Part shown: positions 41,358 to 43,675 of the stretch, piece by piece
Position numbering within the stretch: position 1 is the first letter of the stretch
How the letters are laid out: the number at the start of each line of letters is the position of its first letter
From: Asticcacaulis sp.
Lineage (GTDB): Bacteria; Pseudomonadota; Alphaproteobacteria; Caulobacterales; Caulobacteraceae
Direction: 5' to 3'
Length of the DNA: 43,675 nucleotides
Assembly: GCF_027484505.1 (NCBI RefSeq)
Contig: NZ_JAIXSV010000279.1
Coordinates: 1-43,675, forward strand
The notes under the pieces: generated by a model
Told to the model about the DNA's origin: nothing
Seen by the model: only the letters and a program-made list of their open reading frames with translations
The model's database searches: none
Program-made: the position numbers and the translations under genes

Positions 41358-41482
41358 GTCCAATGCTCCCTGAAATCCGTATGGTCTGTTTAGGGCCATA
41401 CTAGGATAGTCATGGCCGAACTCAATGTCAGAACTCAGCATCTTCACGCAACTGTGCGCAAAATCCGTCGCAAAGGCTCCGT

Positions 41483-42367
41483 ATGATCCTTAACAAACGC
41501 CGGCTGCTGGGCAGCCTTGTCATCGGTAGTGGTCTGGGCCTGCTGTTGTCGGGCTGTTCGACCCTGTCGGCCTTCAACACCCTGACGCCCAAGGATGGCG
41601 GCTCACGCCGCATCGCGCAGGATGTGGCCTATGGCGATAAGGCGCGTCAGCGTTACGACGTCTATGCCCCAACCTCCGGGACGAAGCCGCCAAAAGGCTG
41701 GCCCGTACTGGTCTTCTTTTACGGAGGCAACTGGGATTCGGGCAGCAAGACCGACTATGCGTGGATGGGGCGTTCACTGGCCTCGCTCGGCTATCTGGTG
41801 GTCGTCGCCGATTATCGCCTCTACCCGGAAGTCGTCTTCCCCGACTTTATGCAGGATGCAGCATCCGCCGTGCGCCATGTGCAAAAACAGGCCGTCAACT
41901 GGGGCGGCGATGCGGCGCGTCTGGGGGTCATGGGCCACTCCGCCGGCGCCTATATCGCTATCATGCTGGCGCTGGATGAGCAATTTCTCAAATTCGATCC
42001 GCTGGCCTCTAATCCGATACGGGTGGCCATCGGCGTCTCCGGCCCCTACGACTTCTATCCGTTCGATGTGGACGCCACGCGCAACAGCTTCGGCAGCTAT
42101 GCGCGTCCGCTGGAAACCCAGCCGATCCAGCACGCCACCAAAAGCACGACGCGCTTCCTGCTTCAGCACAGCCGCGCCGACACCGTGTGCCGCCTGAGCA
42201 ATTCGGTCAATCTCGATGCGGCGCTGACAAAGGTCGGCACGTCGTCGCAACTGATCGTCTATGAGGGCCTCAGCCATTCGGACTGCGCGGCGGCCTATTC
42301 CCTTCCGTTTCGCGGCAAGGGTCCGCTGCGCGCCAACTGCGCCGCATTTCTGAAAGCGAATCTCTGA
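41483..42367 (+). CDS. Lipoprotein alpha/beta hydrolase (carboxylesterase type)
   Basis: 294 residues with a lipoprotein signal (LLLSGC lipobox). The alpha/beta-hydrolase core shows the oxyanion region VLVFFYGGNWDSGS, the nucleophile S153 in MGHSAGAY, an aspartate in HSRADTVC and a histidine in GLSHSD. It resembles small carboxylesterases of the Aes/BD-FAE group. Placed divergently next to the oligogalacturonate lyase, it could remove acetyl or other ester groups from pectin fragments at the cell surface; that link is position only. The lipid anchor places it in the outer membrane or periplasm. Confidence 0.85.
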   Translation: MILNKRRLLGSLVIGSGLGLLLSGCSTLSAFNTLTPKDGGSRRIAQDVAYGDKARQRYDVYAPTSGTKPPKGWPVLVFFYGGNWDSGSKTDYAWMGRSLASLGYLVVVADYRLYPEVVFPDFMQDAASAVRHVQKQAVNWGGDAARLGVMGHSAGAYIAIMLALDEQFLKFDPLASNPIRVAIGVSGPYDFYPFDVDATRNSFGSYARPLETQPIQHATKSTTRFLLQHSRADTVCRLSNSVNLDAALTKVGTSSQLIVYEGLSHSDCAAAYSLPFRGKGPLRANCAAFLKANL

Positions 42368-42440
42368 TCCAAATTCCTCACGCCGCCTGTAACCGGGTTA
42401 CAAAATGTGTGGGCCATGGCCTTTTCACAGGGAAAAAGGC

Positions 42441-43675
42441 GTGGCACAATGGAATATGGAAAAGCAAAGAAAAGCGGCTCGTGGCGCCGAAAGCCACCGT
42501 TTCGAAAATCTGACCGCCGCCGAGGCCGTCGCCCGCCTGAGAGACATCTACGTCGCCGCCGTCAAGGCGTTGCAAACCGATCTTCAGGCCTATCTCACCG
42601 ACCGCAGCAAACCGTCGAAAGCCGCCCGTGAACAGGGCCGCTACTGCTATCCGCGCCTGATCGTGGTGTGGAAGGGCGTCGATGAAGAAGATGACGACGC
42701 GCCGCTGCACCTGCGCCATCCGGTCGTCAACCGCGCCTTTGCCCGCTTCTCACGGCCCGGCACCTATTCCTCCTCGATCACCCGCCCGGACCTGTTCGGC
42801 GAAGAGATCCGAACGCAGCTTGAGTTGCTGCAAATCGACTATAATGCCGAAATCAGCGTCGGCGTGTCAGATCAGGAAATCCCCTATCCTTACGTGCTGG
42901 ATGGCGCGGGCCTTGACCTCAACAGCGTCTCGGCCTTCGATCTGGCGCGGCACTTCCCGACCACCGAACTGGCCCTGATCGGCAACGAAGTCGCCGACGG
43001 TATGGAGCTTCTGGATGCCGAGGGGCATCGTCCGCTGGCTCTGTTCGACGGGTTGCGTACCGATTTCTCGCTGGCCCGCCTGAAACACTATACGGGCACG
43101 CCGGCTGAGCATATCCAGTCCTACATCCTGATGACCAACTATCATCGCTATGTCGATGTGTTCGTCGCCTACGCGCTGGAGCAACTCAAGCGCCCGGACA
43201 GCCCCTATACGGCCCTGTCCTGCTGCGGCGGCATCGTCATCACCAGGGACACGCCGAACCCGCTGGAGCTGATCGCCAATTCGCCCTGGCGTAAATTCCA
43301 GATGCCGTCCTATCACCTGCTGTCCCCCGACCGTCAGGGCATCAGCCTCGTGAATATCGGCGTTGGCCCGGCCAACGCCAAGAACATCACCGACCACCTC
43401 GCCGTCATGCGCCCGCATGTGTGGCTGATGATCGGTCACTGCGGCGGCCTGCGTCCGTCGCAAAGCATCGGTGACTACGTACTGGCCCACGCCTATTTGC
43501 GCGACGATCACGTGATGGACAATGTGCTGCCGCGCGAAATCCCCATCCCGCCCATCGCCGAAGTGCAGGTCGCCCTGCAACAGGCGGCGGTCAATATCAC
43601 CGGTCAGGACGGCGACGCCCTCAAAAAGCGCCTGCGCACCGGCACGGTGGTCACCACCGACGACCGCAACTGGGA
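42441..43675 (+). CDS. amn: AMP nucleosidase, 5' part (right edge cut)
   Basis: The frame is open to the end of the window (411 residues seen; the E. coli enzyme has about 480). GTG 42441 is preferred, with AGGG about 8 bases upstream; ATG 42456 is the alternative. Matching blocks include FSRPGTYSSSITRPDLFGEE, VGVSDQEIPYPYVLDGAG, TGTPAEHIQSYILMTNYHRY, and the nucleoside-phosphorylase-like VNIGVGPANAKNITDHL and IGHCGGLRPSQSIGDYV. It hydrolyses AMP to adenine and ribose 5-phosphate. The N-terminus is basic (EKQRKAARG). It follows the hydrolase gene by 73 bases and may be separately transcribed. Confidence 0.92.
   Translation, partial: MAQWNMEKQRKAARGAESHRFENLTAAEAVARLRDIYVAAVKALQTDLQAYLTDRSKPSKAAREQGRYCYPRLIVVWKGVDEEDDDAPLHLRHPVVNRAFARFSRPGTYSSSITRPDLFGEEIRTQLELLQIDYNAEISVGVSDQEIPYPYVLDGAGLDLNSVSAFDLARHFPTTELALIGNEVADGMELLDAEGHRPLALFDGLRTDFSLARLKHYTGTPAEHIQSYILMTNYHRYVDVFVAYALEQLKRPDSPYTALSCCGGIVITRDTPNPLELIANSPWRKFQMPSYHLLSPDRQGISLVNIGVGPANAKNITDHLAVMRPHVWLMIGHCGGLRPSQSIGDYVLAHAYLRDDHVMDNVLPREIPIPPIAEVQVALQQAAVNITGQDGDALKKRLRTGTVVTTDDRNW

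Overview
The window looks like a chromosomal segment of an alphaproteobacterium of the Caulobacterales type, with Asticcacaulis or a close relative as my best guess. The reasons are high GC content, a complete cpa/tad pilus locus in Caulobacter order, CtrA-like sites in front of the pilin gene, GANTC sites, a DUF2794 protein, and plant-cell-wall lyases paired with a large TonB-dependent receptor. The genus is an inference from gene content; no marker RNA is present.

Layout. 1-699 is the 3' end of pabB (folate). 696-12093 is a tight adherence (Tad/Flp) pilus locus. Leftward it carries two TadE-like minor pseudopilins and a stand-alone CpaC-N-terminal-domain protein. Rightward it carries two tandem Flp pilins, each under 60 residues, then cpaA, cpaB, cpaC, cpaD, cpaE, cpaF, tadB and tadC. 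Several of these genes overlap or nearly touch, and the pilin promoter region has CtrA-like sites and a structured leader.

12163-25505 is mixed housekeeping and accessory DNA: a large nuclease that fuses a bacterial FAN1 (VRR-NUC) to a DEDDh 3'-5' exonuclease, an exported His-rich methyltransferase, a stand-alone globin-sensor protein, a beta-lactamase-fold serine hydrolase followed by a relic of a second copy of its 3' end, rarD, asd, a CheY-like regulator, a thioredoxin-reductase-like flavoprotein, zapE, an alkaline phosphatase behind a clear PHO box, a CitE-like lyase and a YccA/Bax-inhibitor protein with a dispersed palindromic repeat after it. 25743-26087 is a DUF2794 gene. Between it and the next gene lies a segment with the folding pattern of a structured, C-rich small RNA that ends in an intrinsic terminator.

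26452-35258 is a rhamnogalacturonan-I (pectin) utilisation locus: a PL26/YetA-type exo-lyase, a TonB-dependent receptor and a divergent PL11 lyase. The three upstream regions share a 7-mer in the same orientation relative to transcription, and several perfect inverted repeats lie in them. 35541-36722 is a convergent histidine kinase and Rcp1-like response regulator pair. Then come a cytochrome P450, a small unknown protein, an exported helical-repeat protein whose ribosome binding site is a run of nine G, an exported PL22-type oligogalacturonate lyase, a lipoprotein alpha/beta hydrolase, and a truncated AMP nucleosidase gene running off the right edge.

The two most unusual items are the FAN1-exonuclease fusion and the candidate small RNA at 26279-26440. 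I found no tRNA, rRNA, CRISPR array, insertion sequence or phage gene.
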